Below are positions 1 through 7,750 of a DNA stretch of 13,631 nt, in pieces. The translations under genes and the position numbers were made by a program. The stretch lies in contig WELB01000144.1 of the NCBI GenBank assembly GCA_009602725.1, positions 45,106 through 58,736 on the forward strand, in the 5' to 3' direction. Source of the stretch: Spirogloea muscicola (taxonomy: Eukaryota > Streptophyta > Zygnematophyceae > Spirogloeales > Spirogloeaceae). The notes under the pieces were generated by a model, which worked only from the letters and a program-made list of their open reading frames with translations, was not told the origin of the DNA and ran no database searches. The stretch's first letter is position 1. Every line of letters starts with the position of its first letter.

Positions 1-345
1 GCCACTTGTGGCAAGGAGGCCAAGTACGCGGACCATGCAGAAGGGGACGAATTCCCTCCAGTGGCCATCGGTGTGCACTGGGTTTTCGGGTCTCAATGGG
101 TGGACCTCTTGAGTCACCTTGCGCGCCTTGCAGTATCCACGCCGGCGGGGCGAGTAGGCTAACTTCAACGCCGCTGGCTCGCTTGCGCAGTGTTGTATAT
201 GCGCCTGTCCAATTTCCTCCAGCAGTCCTCGGCCCACACCTTGCATTTGCGAGCTGGCCTTGCTCTGGCCTCTGGCTACTGTCAAGGGGACTGCTTTCCG
301 GCTGCTAGTCTCTCTGACTTGCGGCTGCTTACTAGAGGCCAAGGA
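1..345 (+). pseudogene. 5'-truncated retroelement ORF, C-terminal part (decayed)
   Basis: Frame 1 opens at base 1 with K-E-A-K-Y, then G-D-E-F and an L-L-x-x-L-A-R-L stretch. This matches the minus-strand copies at 6579-6917 and 356-530. A stop (TAA, 160-162) and small frame slips around 150-190 break it. It recovers as M-R-L-S (from 199), L-R-A-G (from 250) and S-L-S-D-L-R-L-L-T-R-G near 307-337. This is the C-terminal end of a mobile-element ORF of the kind found downstream of reverse transcriptase in LINE-like elements; the family assignment is from recalled similarity. The window edge cuts its 5' end. It is non-functional as it stands. Confidence 0.6.
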
Positions 346-355
346 ACGCTGAAGG

Positions 356-798
356 GATATGGAAAGTGGCATACAAAACACCTGCGCTAGAGAGCCAGCG
401 TTGTTTAATTCAGCCTGCTCGTCGGGTGAACAGGTCTAGTCACTGAAACCCGAAAGCCCGTGCACATCGACGGCCAGCAGGACGAACTCGTCCCCTTCTG
501 AGCGGTCCAAGTACTTTGCCTCTTTGCCACGAGCGGTTCGCTGCTGCATGCCCAGCCTTCGAAGCAGAGAGCCCCAGATTGGAGCAGTCAACCACATCTG
601 TGGTGACCACGTCGGCGATGACTCGTGGGCCACCGCCCGTGGTGGCCACCAGGTCGTCCCGCCGAGTATGGAGTCCATCAGCCCTCTGCAGGATGGGCAT
701 AATGGACGTGTTCTCGATCGCCACCGTGAACCCTGCCTCCAGGAAATGCCGAACATGGCATCCCTGAGGAGGACATGGGCAGCCGTTCGCTCGTCCAT
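356..798 (-). pseudogene. Retroelement ORF fragment with possible restriction-like endonuclease core
   Basis: This is the most 5'-extended copy, lying tail to tail with the plus-strand copy at 1-345. On the minus strand, L-R-D-A-M-F-G (about 770-750) is followed after a frame slip by R-R-D-D-L-V (near 665) and then A-D-V-V-T-T-D-V (near 615-595). After another slip near 525 comes K-E-A-K-Y-L-D, then G-D-E-F-V-L-L-A-V-D-V-H-G (about 500-460). Weak similarity continues to about 358 (A-G-S-L-A-Q-V-F). The D-D-x-V...D-V-V spacing resembles the PD-x-D core of restriction-like endonuclease domains of some non-LTR retrotransposons. That domain call is inference. At least two frameshifts make it a relic. 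Confidence 0.55.
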
Positions 799-815
799 AA
801 AATACCTGCTTAGTT

Positions 816-1120
816 GTGTATATCAGCGCTTTCTGGCCCCTTCAGGCCTTGTCATTTCCATTTGGGTTGGCTTTCTGCAGTCCTCATCCCCTTCCTTTGC
901 ATGAGTTAAGGGTTTTCGGAGGGCCACTCACGGCCATTGCTATACTCAGGGGGAGCTGTATTTCTATTGGCTGTGTTGATTTAGCGCCTTTCGGCCCTTT
1001 CAAATTTGTTCATCTTCTCTGGGCTGGCTGCCCACTTTAGAAGAGCTCCTTTATCTGGGCTCTCTCAGCTATTACCTGATCTTGTAGGAGCTGTTCATTC
1101 CCCCTCTTACTTTGCCTCTG
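816..1120 (+). repeat. Degenerate retroelement tail units
   Basis: No gene is visible here. Two diverged copies of the tail unit can be aligned. One is near 822-900, with a C-T-G-G-C-C-C-C-T-T-C-A-G-like start leading to TTGGGTTGGCTTTCTGCAG. The other is near 967-1035, leading to CTGGGCTGGCTGCCC. Both resemble, in the same sense, the minus-strand units at 6160-6480 and 7680-7910. The stretch 1033-1095 also resembles 5505-5580 (TTAGAAGAGCTC core). The identity is well below that of the 6-8 kb copies, suggesting an older insertion. Confidence 0.45.
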
Positions 1121-1530
1121 GCTTGCTCTTCCTTCCCTCAGCTTATTTGACTTCCTATTGCTGTCACGGGGTCAATAAGAGCACTCTGTTCGTGGCCTGT
1201 TTGCCTAGCCTGTGGCTTCGCTAATATAGTCACGAATACCCTTTGTATGCACCATGCTGGCTTTCACAGCCGCTCTTCCATATTATCTATTCAGAAAGTA
1301 AAGAGTCATGCAGTATAATTTGACTTCTAGTCATTCCACTTATGCTCGTAATTTGACAGCTGCATTTCCTCCCCTCAGCTCATCTGACTTACAAATGCTG
1401 ACACGGGGGTACTACAAGGCGCCCCGTCTGCCTAGCCTGTGCTCGCTAATACGGTCTTGAACGCTCTCTGTATGCACCCTGGCTGGCTTTTACAGCCACT
1501 CTTCTAACGTCAGCATTCCTCTTGATTTTG
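1121..1530 (+). repeat. Two diverged direct copies of retroelement ORF end plus tail
   Basis: Bases about 1121-1290 and 1352-1515 align as a degenerate direct repeat. Each starts with a CCCTCAGCT-AT-TGACTT segment equivalent to the S-S-D-L...L-T-R-G end of the element ORF (1139-1175 and 1376-1415). Each continues through TGCCTAGCCTGTG, a GCTAATA block and TGTATGCACC, then a hairpin of type CTGGCTTT-ACAGCC. The second copy keeps the reading S-S-D-L-Q-M-L-T-R-G-Y; the first is frame-broken. Confidence 0.5.
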
Positions 1531-1670
1531 GTAGCTGGCTCCCATCCCATTTGGCTCTTCATCAACGTGCAGGGCGCGCTCTAAGTCGGGCCTCCGGCTT
1601 TCGTGGCGGCGCTCCAGCTCCCCAAGTTAGCTTGTCCGATTTGTTTGTGCTCTCCCGTGGGTACTATTGT
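1531..1670 (+). pseudogene. Retroelement ORF C-terminal fragment
   Basis: An open reading runs R-A-G-R-A-L (from 1567), A-S-G-F-R-G-G (about 1588-1608), and S-L-S-D-L-F-V-L-S-R-G-Y-Y (about 1629-1667). This matches, residue for residue in its landmarks, the ends of the minus-strand copies at 6579, 7178 and 8007. It continues past the usual stop position after G-Y. It lies directly before the CCAAT module of the GALS-like gene, so element debris reaches to within about 55 bases of that module. Confidence 0.5.
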
Positions 1671-1720
1671 CACCTTAGGCACCTTAGTTTAGGTCTCTAT
1701 ATTATGTAGCCTTGTCTAGT

Positions 1721-1800
1721 TTGCACTCGCCTCTGCTTGAACTGTGTATTGGCTTGAATTGGCCTCCCTTTCCATTCCATACGCCCCGCGCGCCTTTCTC
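1721..1800 (+). promoter_or_regulatory. Paired inverted CCAAT-box module, copy A (GALS-like gene)
   Basis: About 80 bases are nearly identical to 8258-8337 (three mismatches by eye) and similar, in inverse orientation, to about 12965-13035. The core GTATTGGCTTGAATTGGCC holds two ATTGG (inverse CCAAT) boxes at 1748-1752 and 1758-1762, ten bases or one helical turn apart. It is followed by a pyrimidine stretch, a CAT-ACGCC block and GCGCGCC. It sits just 5' of the GALS-like coding exons. CCAAT boxes bind NF-Y factors in eukaryotes; promoter function here is inference. Confidence 0.45.
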
Positions 1801-1835
1801 CAGACCGCCACCGACACTGCCGAAGTTCCCGCCGC

Positions 1836-1912
1836 GTCTTCCGCCGCCGCCGCCGCCGCCGCTGCCGCCGCCGCCGCCGACGACGCCGCCGCCGCCGCCG
1901 CTGCTGCGGCTG
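1836..1912 (+). repeat. GCC/CCG triplet repeat
   Basis: This is an interrupted run of CCG/GCC triplets with a GACGAC interruption, near the 5' end of the GALS-like gene. It reads as poly-Pro in the frame that leads into the hydrophobic segment at 1901-1939, as poly-Ala in a second frame, and as Arg- or Gly-rich tracts on the minus strand. If translated in the gene's frame it would give a short Pro-rich N-terminal tail before the membrane anchor. Confidence 0.8.
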
Positions 1913-4900
1913 GTGCTGCCGCTCCTGCTGCTCCTGGCCTCGCCGCCGTCGCGCGGCAGCTTCGGTCCCAGCCCCTCTGACGAGGTGATGATGCCTCTGC
2001 GCTGGCCGGTCGGCAAGCCCCCGCCGCTTCACTGCATCCCGCTCTACTCCACTCCCAGCTCCCGTCTCCGGCCTCTGCCCCGGGCACAGCTTGCGGCTCC
2101 CCTGACGCCGGCGGCTTTCTGCGCCGTGAGTGCCGGCAGGACGGCGATAGAGCCGGCCCCCTGCTGCTCACCACGCAGCGCGGCAGGAACACATCGCTGC
2201 ACGCGTACGCGCGGTACAGCGCGTACCGCATCGGCACCTCCAGATTTGCCGTCATCGGCCTCTTCTCCCCCGCCCTCCAGGTGTCTGCCTGCCTGCCGCC
2301 TGAACGTCCGCTGGGGTGCAGTAATCTGGGCGCCTTGGCCTTCTTGCGATGGGTCGCTGGTAGCCCTCGCCGCTAGGAGCCACCAGGGGGCCCCGTCAGA
2401 ATTTGTCAGCAGCAGGGCCTGGCCTATTGGGGCCACACCAAGTGGCCCAGGCGGTGGCGCCCTTATCGCATCTGCTCCAGACCTGGAGGAGTAGATTGGG
2501 CCGGCACTCGCTTCGATCAGCAGCGAGTGGAACTTCCACCTCCGGCCGAGCGCTGGGGACAGTAATCTGGGCGCCTTGGCCTTCTTGCGATGGGTCGCTG
2601 GTAGCCCTCGCCGCTAGGAGCCACCAGGGGGCCCCGTCAGAATTTGTCAGCAGCAGGGCCTGGCCTATTGGGGCCACACCAAGTGGCCCAGGCGGTGGTG
2701 CCCTTATCGCATCTGCTCCAGACCTGGAGGAGTAGATTGGGCCGGCACTCGCTTCGATCAGCAGGATATGCCGTGCTCTCTCGGCAGTCATCCTGCCCTG
2801 TGTCTGCTAGGCACAGTAGAGCTGTCAGTAACACGAAGCTGGGCCATGCTTGCCCCGGCCCCCTCAGGAGCGTTTTGGCGACCCCGTACACTTCTGCCTG
2901 TGGGTTCCAGCATCATCATCGACAGCTACATCTGTACGCTCTTGCAACCTGCTATCAAGCACTTGCAGGCTCTCCGGCACAATGGAGCTTATGCCTGCTT
3001 TGCCAGCATGGACGGGTGCAACTTAGGCACCGACAGCATAACGTGGGAGGATGGTAGATGGAACACATGCTTCAACAAGGAGGGTGTACTGCAGCCTGCC
3101 TCTGTGCCGGTGCACTGGTAGATCGTTGCAAGAGCTTCGGCAAGGTGCAAATTGGGTGCTTTCAGACTTACTGCCTGCTTGATGCGCAGATCCAGGCAGA
3201 TGCACTGCCTGCCGATGCCGTCATGGGGAATGTGGAGACCTTCTACACAAGTACGCTTCTTTTACAAGCATTTCTCAGGGGCTGTCCTCCTCATGAAAGC
3301 CTTCCTTTGTAAGGCACAGCTGCAGTGAGAAAGGCCGGAGTAGTGTGACTGCTGTGCGAGGGCTTGATAGGTACTAAGCATCTGACTTGGACCCTCTCAC
3401 ATCTTCAGAGCACATTTGGCGTCTTGATGTTAATAGCTGTTCATATGTGACAGACAGCCATTCCAAGAAACCGTACGAGACCGTAGTCCACCACTGCTGC
3501 TTCCAGAATGATATCAATGCTGATGCTAGTGGTGGCTCCGTGTACGTCGCCGTGCACCTTCTGGTGGTGGGTTCCTTGTGGCAATGACATGACATTTTCC
3601 AAATGTGGACATGGCATTGTGCCGCTCGCTATCAGTCAAGGTCTTGGTAGCTGATTGAGCACCTCAGCTTCAGTGCAATTTTCACTCTGATCCTCTGACC
3701 CCCTTTGAGAAATTTAGGCGGACTAGTGTGAGGGGCTATACCTCATTGATGCAGCTCAGACCAAGTTAACAGTCTAGGTGCTTTCACTTAAACGCCACAA
3801 GGGTAGCATGTCCAGTGTTTGGGTTATCTCCCTCCTTACGGCCAAATTTTGTAGTAGCAATCTGAGGACAAGTGAAGGCGTAGGTTGAGATGGTTGCATA
3901 AATGCTGGTCAGCCGACCATTTCTTGGATGTAATATATGCGCGCTCGCCAGGTGGTTGAGGACGAAGCAAAGCAACCCGTGGAGATGCTGCTGGCTCTGC
4001 AAGAAGTCCCCGGTGCTGCTCAGGACCCACCAAAGTAAGATAGTGCTCAGACACGTCTTCGTCTGAGACAATCTTGATGTTATACGCCACCGCAAGTATT
4101 CTTTGGGTATGGAAGCCATCTGTCCTGCAGGGCTGATGTTACGTGTTGCAGGGCTGCGTTTACATAAGCACCTGGCTTTTGAGGGTCTTACCATGCCAGC
4201 TCCATGTCAATGTCCTACTGCTACAGGGAGCTCCCATACAAGTACGCCTTCTGTGGGCCACCTATGTATGGCATCATACATGCTGCATTTGTGGCAGAGT
4301 GGCTCAAGTACCACGATGTTGTGTTTGGGAATGATGTGCATTACTTCTGGTACAATGCTGTTGGAGGTGGGACTGATGAGCTCCTCAGTATCTATGAGGT
4401 ATCTATGACCGTTGGCACTTAACACTGCGATGCTGACACGCATCTAAAACAGGATACTCTGATATGCCGTCCGCAATCTCCCAAGTGCATCTGTACTGTT
4501 GCTGGACTCTTGTATGATTTCTGTCTTCTGAGTGGATCATTGGCTCCCAAGTAGTGACGGGGACCATTCTAGTACGCATCAGCAAATCTGGTCGACCTTA
4601 CCGATGCATGTGGAGCCCTCTGAGCCGACTTTGCGAAATTGTTATTGTGGCCACGCGCAGCCATATGTAGCACAGGGGAAGATGACTTTGACAGATGTTC
4701 GCGGAGAGGAGCACTTTCCAGCATGGCTCTACAATCAAATACTTTTCATCAATGACTGCCTTTACAGAACACGCCCACTCGCGCACTGGAGTTTCTTCTT
4801 TGACGTTGACGAGTACCTGTATCATTCCCCCTCCCTGACTCTAGGTGTAGCACCGCGACTCCATCTCACTGTGAATGCTCATCAAGAATCAGCAAACATC

Positions 4901-5420
4901 TCATCACATCTGGACCAGATGAGCGGTTTGTGAGTTTGAAGCCAAGGTGCTGCTGCCTGACAGTTGTTGAGAGGGCCACTGCACATGGGACAACCTGTGC
5001 TGACGCTTCGTGATGTGTTTTGCAGACAGTGTCCTTGACCAGGTCAAGGACTGGGCCTTCTTCGAGTTGGTAGAGCTCCAGTTTAACATCCGCTACTGCC
5101 TCTATGAGAATTCTAGTGATGATCGAGAGGTCCTGACCGTCCAGCGTATGGCATTTCGAGAGATTGACCGCTTGGAGTATCGCAAGAAGTGGGTGGCACA
5201 GCCATCCAGAATAACATCAGCAGTGGTTCATCATCCCAATGTAGCTCCACCCATGAGACAATGGTTAGATGCTATTTTGAGCGAGGATGTGCTACGAATC
5301 AACCACTTGCGCTCGGTTGTTAGTAAACACACATGTGTCCACCTTGTGCCAATCACTGCAAACCTTAGTGGTCACAATCTTCAATTGGACACAGGCATGC
5401 TGGACAATATCCGCATCTGA
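1901..5420 (+). CDS. GALS: GT92 galactan beta-1,4-galactosyltransferase (GALS-like), multi-exon
   Basis: Plant GALS proteins are Golgi type II membrane enzymes that extend beta-1,4-galactan on pectic rhamnogalacturonan I. Proposed exons: ?-1984, 2059-2280, 2969-3053, 3454-3566, 3952-4034, 4200-4398, 4661-4844, 5026-5420 (TGA). Splice phases agree at every junction (0,0,1,0,2,0,1). Exon 1 encodes a hydrophobic L-L-R-L-V-L-P-L-L-L-L-L-A anchor. Exon 2 has S-A-Y-R-I-G-T-S-R-F-A-V-I-G-L. Exon 3 has Y-A-C-F-A-S-M-D-G. Exon 4 has E-T-V-V-H-H-C-C-F. Exon 6 has F-C-G-P-P-M-Y-G and E-W-L-K-Y-H. Exon 7 has Y-N-Q-I-L-F-I-N-D-C-L followed by F-F-F-D-V-D-E-Y-L-Y, the DxD-type nucleotide-sugar motif. Exons 2-8 give about 426 residues; with the anchor the length is near the family's usual 480-520. 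No ATG lies in the anchor frame between the stop at 1685 and 1988, so the start is unresolved (upstream exon or sequence error). Exon 4 could instead begin at 3409. Family confidence is high; exon 1 and exon 3 ends are less certain. Confidence 0.85.
2311..2765 (+). repeat. Tandem duplication, period 241 bases, inside GALS-like intron 2
   Basis: Bases about 2311-2524 recur at 2552-2765. After small differences at the left edge, I find one clear substitution (GGTGGCGCC versus GGTGGTGCC, near 2457/2698). The linker 2525-2551 is not repeated. The duplication lies wholly inside the proposed intron 2281-2968. A minus-strand frame stays open across both copies and plus-strand frames contain Trp/Arg-rich readings, but no family match is seen. 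The near identity implies a recent event or an assembly artefact. Confidence 0.85.
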
Positions 5421-6160
5421 TTTCCTCTGGAGTTTCTCACTCAGTTAACCTGGTTCCAGGGTTCCCTACCTCTTATCTGCCTTCTCGTGAGCCAGCATCT
5501 GCAGCTTAGAAGAGCTCTTCCTCATTGGCAGGCCTCTCACCAGCACTACCTTACATTGAAAGAGCTCTTGCTTCCGAGCTGACCTCGCTCCTCAGGGAGC
5601 GACCCGACGGTGTCGAAGGCGGGCTGCTCGCTCCGCTGCTCTTAATGCCGCGCAAGCTGCTAGAGTAATGCGTGCAGTGCGCATGTATTAAGTCTGGGAG
5701 GCGAATCTAAGCCAGTACACTACTCAGGCAAAGGCCAGTGCAAATAATGGGGCTACATAAACGAAGCCCTATGCAAAGGGGTGCTGAAGGAAGATTGTTA
5801 AAGGAGGCTGAAAAGGCTGGCGTAGAATGGGGAGTAGCTCTTCCAGAGGGGTCGAGACTGTGAATGCCAGCCCACAAAGAACGAGTATGGACTCGGCTGG
5901 CAGTAACACCCGCCCCTCTATGATAGAAGAGAAGAAGAAACAGGCCTCTCAATGTAAGGCAGTGGATGTGAGAGGCCAGCTCTATATTGCAGCGGGCGCA
6001 TACTAAGAAGCGGATTACAACATAGTAGCAAGCCAATCCACTTCACGTCAGTCGTCGGGACAGCCACCCACGTACAGTTGGGCGTTTGGACATTATCCGC
6101 GCTCGAATGAGAGCACCTGGCTGCCCCAGCCATTCCACCCGTACGCTTTAACATCAGCAC
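5421..6160. other. Intergenic tract with degenerate repeat pieces, no gene seen
   Basis: This follows the GALS-like stop codon and includes its unmarked 3' UTR; no clear AATAAA signal is seen. Bases about 5540-5575 (GGCCTCTCAC...CCTTACATTGA) recur inverted at about 5945-5980, an approximate 35-base inverted pair. Around 5580-5640, a G-A-A-G-G-C-G-G-G-C-T-G-C-T-C-G-like segment matches antisense retroelement ORF sequence at 7578-7620. Around 5850-5865 and 5960-5985, GCCAGCCC or GGCCAGC blocks are decayed hairpin units on minus. No convincing ORF is present. Confidence 0.45.
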
Positions 6161-6578
6161 CCGTGCGCCAGCCCAAAAGCAGCGCGGCCAGATTAACTGG
6201 TGGCTGGGAGAGGCCAGCCCAAAAAAGAGAAGTGCGCGCCCATAGAGAAGAGGGGCTGGCAAAAAAGCAAGCGCGGCCAGATCAACTGGTGGCTGGGAGA
6301 GGCCAGCCCAAAGGAATGGACAAGGTCTGTAGGAGCCGGAGTGCTAAGAAGAAGAAAGTGCTCGCCCATAGAGGAGGGGCTGGCAAAGCCAGCCCAAAAA
6401 AGAATGGACAATGTCCAAAGCCAAAGAAAGAGAGAAGAAGTGGCTCTCCCAATGGGGGCAAGGGCTGTGAGAAGCCAGCCCGAAAAGATTTGACAAGGTT
6501 CGAAGGGGCCAACCTACGGGCTAAGCAGCAACTGCGGGGCCTGAAGAGGCTATGGCAGAACGGGGGAGGATGGACCAC
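6161..6578 (-). repeat. Tandem retroelement tail (3' UTR-like) hairpin units
   Basis: This is read on minus, directly downstream of the element ORF end at 6579. Units begin with a CGGCTCC...AGACCTTGTCC-type block and carry GGGCTGGC...CCAGCC hairpins. A 43-base core (plus strand GCGCGGCCAGAT...TGGTGGCTGGGAG) recurs at 6182-6224, 6271-6313 and 7648-7690. The last two match further, through GGAGCCGGAGTGCTAAG to about 6352 and 7725. The plus-strand reading frames here (Lys/Arg-rich) are shadows of the repeats. Confidence 0.65.
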
Positions 6579-6668
6579 TCAGTAGTTACGAGTGAGGAGC
6601 CTCACATCCGACAGACTAGCTGCCGGTAAACTATCCCCCTGACGAAAGCGGGAGGCCGCAGCGAGAGC
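6433..6668 (-). repeat. 236-base direct repeat, copy 1 (partner 7853-8088)
   Basis: These bases match 7853-8088 at a constant offset of 1420 with few substitutions and no indels that I can see. The unit joins a tail segment (hairpin at 6456-6482, GGGGCAAGGGCTGTGAGAAG on plus) to the last roughly 28 codons of the element ORF on minus (Q-G-D-S-L-P-A-A-S-L-S-D-V-R-L-L-T-R-N-Y-stop). The high identity indicates two recently derived copies of the same element or a segmental duplication. Beyond 6668 and 8088 the sequences part abruptly. Confidence 0.85.
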
Positions 6669-6917
6669 ACGGCCAGCACGCAGATGCAAGGCGTGGGCCA
6701 TGGACCGCTGGAGGGAGACGGACAAGCGCATACGATATACCTGAGCCCACGAGCCAGCGGCGTTGAAGTCAGCCGGCTCACCGCGCCTGCGGGACACAGC
6801 GCGCCGTGCAAGCCTGGCCAACAGGTCGAGCCAGTGGGACCCGAGAGCCCCGTGCACGTCCACAGCCAGGGGGACGAACTCATCGGCAGCCGGGTGGTCG
6901 GCGTGTTCAAAGAAAGA
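6579..6917 (-). pseudogene. Best-preserved retroelement ORF C-terminal fragment
   Basis: The minus-strand frame is open from about 6917 to a stop at 6579-6581, about 110 codons of element sequence without interruption. Landmarks in order are D-E-F-V-P-L-A-V-D-V-H-G-A-L-G, L-L-A-R-L-A-R-R-A, D-F-N-A-A-G-S, M-R-L-S-V-S-L-Q-R-S, L-R-A-G-R-A-L-A-A-A-S, then S-D-V-R-L-L-T-R-N-Y-stop. The layout (compact acidic-hydrophobic block, then a helical R-L-S-V-x-L-Q-R segment) resembles the C-terminal region of algal and plant LINE-like reverse transcriptase ORFs. Upstream, the frame runs into tail sequence (6929-7018), so the copy is 5'-truncated. Confidence 0.65.
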
Positions 6918-6928
6918 GGAGCCGGAAA

Positions 6929-7018
6929 ATGAAGGCAGGGCTCGCCCGTTGAGAATAGGGGCTGGAAAGGCCAGCCCAAAATATGAGGAACAAAGTACGA
7001 GAAGGGGGCCAGGGGAAG
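6929..7018 (-). repeat. Retroelement tail unit with hairpin, inverted partner at 13196-13286
   Basis: On minus it reads CCCCTGGCCCCCTTCTCGTA, then TTGTTCCTC and TTTTGGGCTGGCCTTTCCAG followed by CCCCTATTCTCAACGGGCGA. The plus strand at 13196-13286 carries the same sequence at roughly 90 per cent identity by eye. The GGGCTGGCCTTTCCAGCCC core can fold into a short stem. It precedes the truncated ORF at 6579-6917 on minus, so elements sit tail to truncated head. Confidence 0.7.
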
Positions 7019-7065
7019 CGCTGAGAAAAACAAGCACAATAAGAAACAAAGCAGCTACGTATTAC

Positions 7066-7177
7066 TCAGTAACCCCTGCTAAGCAGCCTCAGGTCAGAGA
7101 AGCTAGGCTCCTGAAAGTAGGTCAGAAAAGGACTGCATTACAGAACACTGCAAAACTCAGACGATGCAGAGGGAAGC
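7066..7177 (-). pseudogene. Short retroelement ORF end
   Basis: On minus, bases about 7104-7068 read S-D-L-R-L-L-S-R-G-Y followed by a TGA stop. This is the same C-terminal signature as the longer copies. Upstream (7105-7177) no clear similarity was found, so only the last dozen codons are recognisable. Confidence 0.45.
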
Positions 7178-7393
7178 TCAGTACCCACGAGTGAGCAACA
7201 TCAGGTCTGAGTAGCTCGCTGCAGGGAAAGAGGCACTCGGCTGAGACCCAGAGGCGGCGGCCATAGCACGGCCTGCTCGCGTGTGGACGGCGTGGGCAAG
7301 GGAGCGTTGAAGCGATACCGCCAGGCGCATACGGAAGACTTGGCGAGCAAACCGGCGGCATTGAAGCCGGGCTAAGGACTGAGACAGCAGCAA
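7178..7393 (-). pseudogene. 5'-truncated retroelement ORF end
   Basis: This 71-codon minus frame contains F-A-R-Q-V-F-R-M-R-L-A-V-S-L-Q-R-S-L-A, then T-R-A-G-R-A-M-A-A-A-S-G, and ends S-Y-S-D-L-M-L-L-T-R-G-Y-stop. It aligns without frameshift to the last two thirds of the 6579-6917 copy and is clearly diverged in sequence. It is truncated upstream at about 7372, where a separate 89-base direct repeat begins (7372-7460). Confidence 0.6.
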
Positions 7394-7460
7394 GCGGACT
7401 CTCAGTAACCTCTAGTCAGTAGATGCAAGTTGAATAGCTAGCAGGCGGAAAGACATCGCC
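7372..7460 (-). repeat. 89-base direct repeat, partner at 7721-7810
   Basis: The plus strand CTAAGGACTGAGACAGCAGC and the following sequence to AGACATCGCC recur at 7721-7810. By eye there are about five differences, including a small deletion near 7430. On minus the segment contains an element ORF end. The 7721-7810 copy reads G-D-V-F-P-P-A-S-L-S-D-L-H-L-L-T-R-G-Y-stop; the deletion in this copy ends the frame early after S-T-C-I-Y. Confidence 0.8.
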
Positions 7461-7640
7461 TTGATGGAAGCCGGCGGCTGCCGCCAAAGCGCGGCCTGCA
7501 CGCAAGTAGACCGCGAAGGCAAGGGACCGGTGCGAAGAGATGGCCAAGCGCATCTGGAAGACTTGGGCGAGGGAACCCGGCGACATTGAAGCCAGGCTGC
7601 TCGCCCTGCTGCCCGTGGCGGCGGGCCGCTGCTCGCCCAA
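7402..7640 (-). pseudogene. 5'-truncated retroelement ORF end
   Basis: A minus frame (7640-7416) contains S-L-A-Q-V-F-Q-M-R-L-A-I-S-S-H-R-S-L-A, L-R-A-G-R-A-L-A-A-A-A-G-F and Q-G-D-V-F-P-P-A-S-Y-S. It then goes out of register because of a deletion relative to 7721-7810. Without the deletion it would end in the usual L-L-T-R-G-Y. It is a relic of the same family as 6579-6917. Confidence 0.6.
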
Positions 7641-7643
7641 AGA

Positions 7644-7750
7644 GCAAGCGCGGCTAGATTAACTGGTGGCTGGGAGAGGCCAGCTCAAAGGAATGGACAC
7701 GGTCTGAAGGAGCCGGAGTGCTAAGGACTGAGACAGCAGCAAGCGGAGTC
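7644..7750 (-). repeat. Retroelement tail unit (third copy of the 6182/6271 core)
   Basis: Plus strand GCGCGGCTAGATTAACTGGT through GGAGCCGGAGTGCTAAG matches 6271-6352 with few differences. The unit stops at CTAAG (7725), where the 89-base repeat begins, so that junction is shared with the 7372 copy's left edge. It is another hairpin tail segment on minus. Confidence 0.65.

Noticed and set aside
1702-2255. Gly-rich, Arg-rich and Ala-rich open frames on minus over the triplet repeat
   Set aside because: A GCC repeat keeps all six frames open. Only the frame with the hydrophobic segment that joins the GT92 exons has support.
2396-2791. Minus-strand frame of 131 codons across the tandem duplication
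   Set aside because: It is open mainly because the same sequence is repeated. It lies inside an intron of the plus-strand gene and has no family resemblance.
3784-4194. Minus-strand frame of 136 codons
   Set aside because: It overlaps GALS-like exon 5 and the flanking introns; the plus-strand exon is fixed by family alignment and matching splice phases.
6496-6510. GGTTCGAAGGG motif (also near 7916) resembling a tRNA B box
   Set aside because: I found no matching A box or cloverleaf around it, so neither a tRNA gene nor a tRNA-derived SINE head is supported.
6163-6585. Plus-strand Lys/Arg-rich frame resembling a basic nuclear protein
   Set aside because: It is the reverse complement of tandem tail units; its repeated words come from the hairpin repeats.
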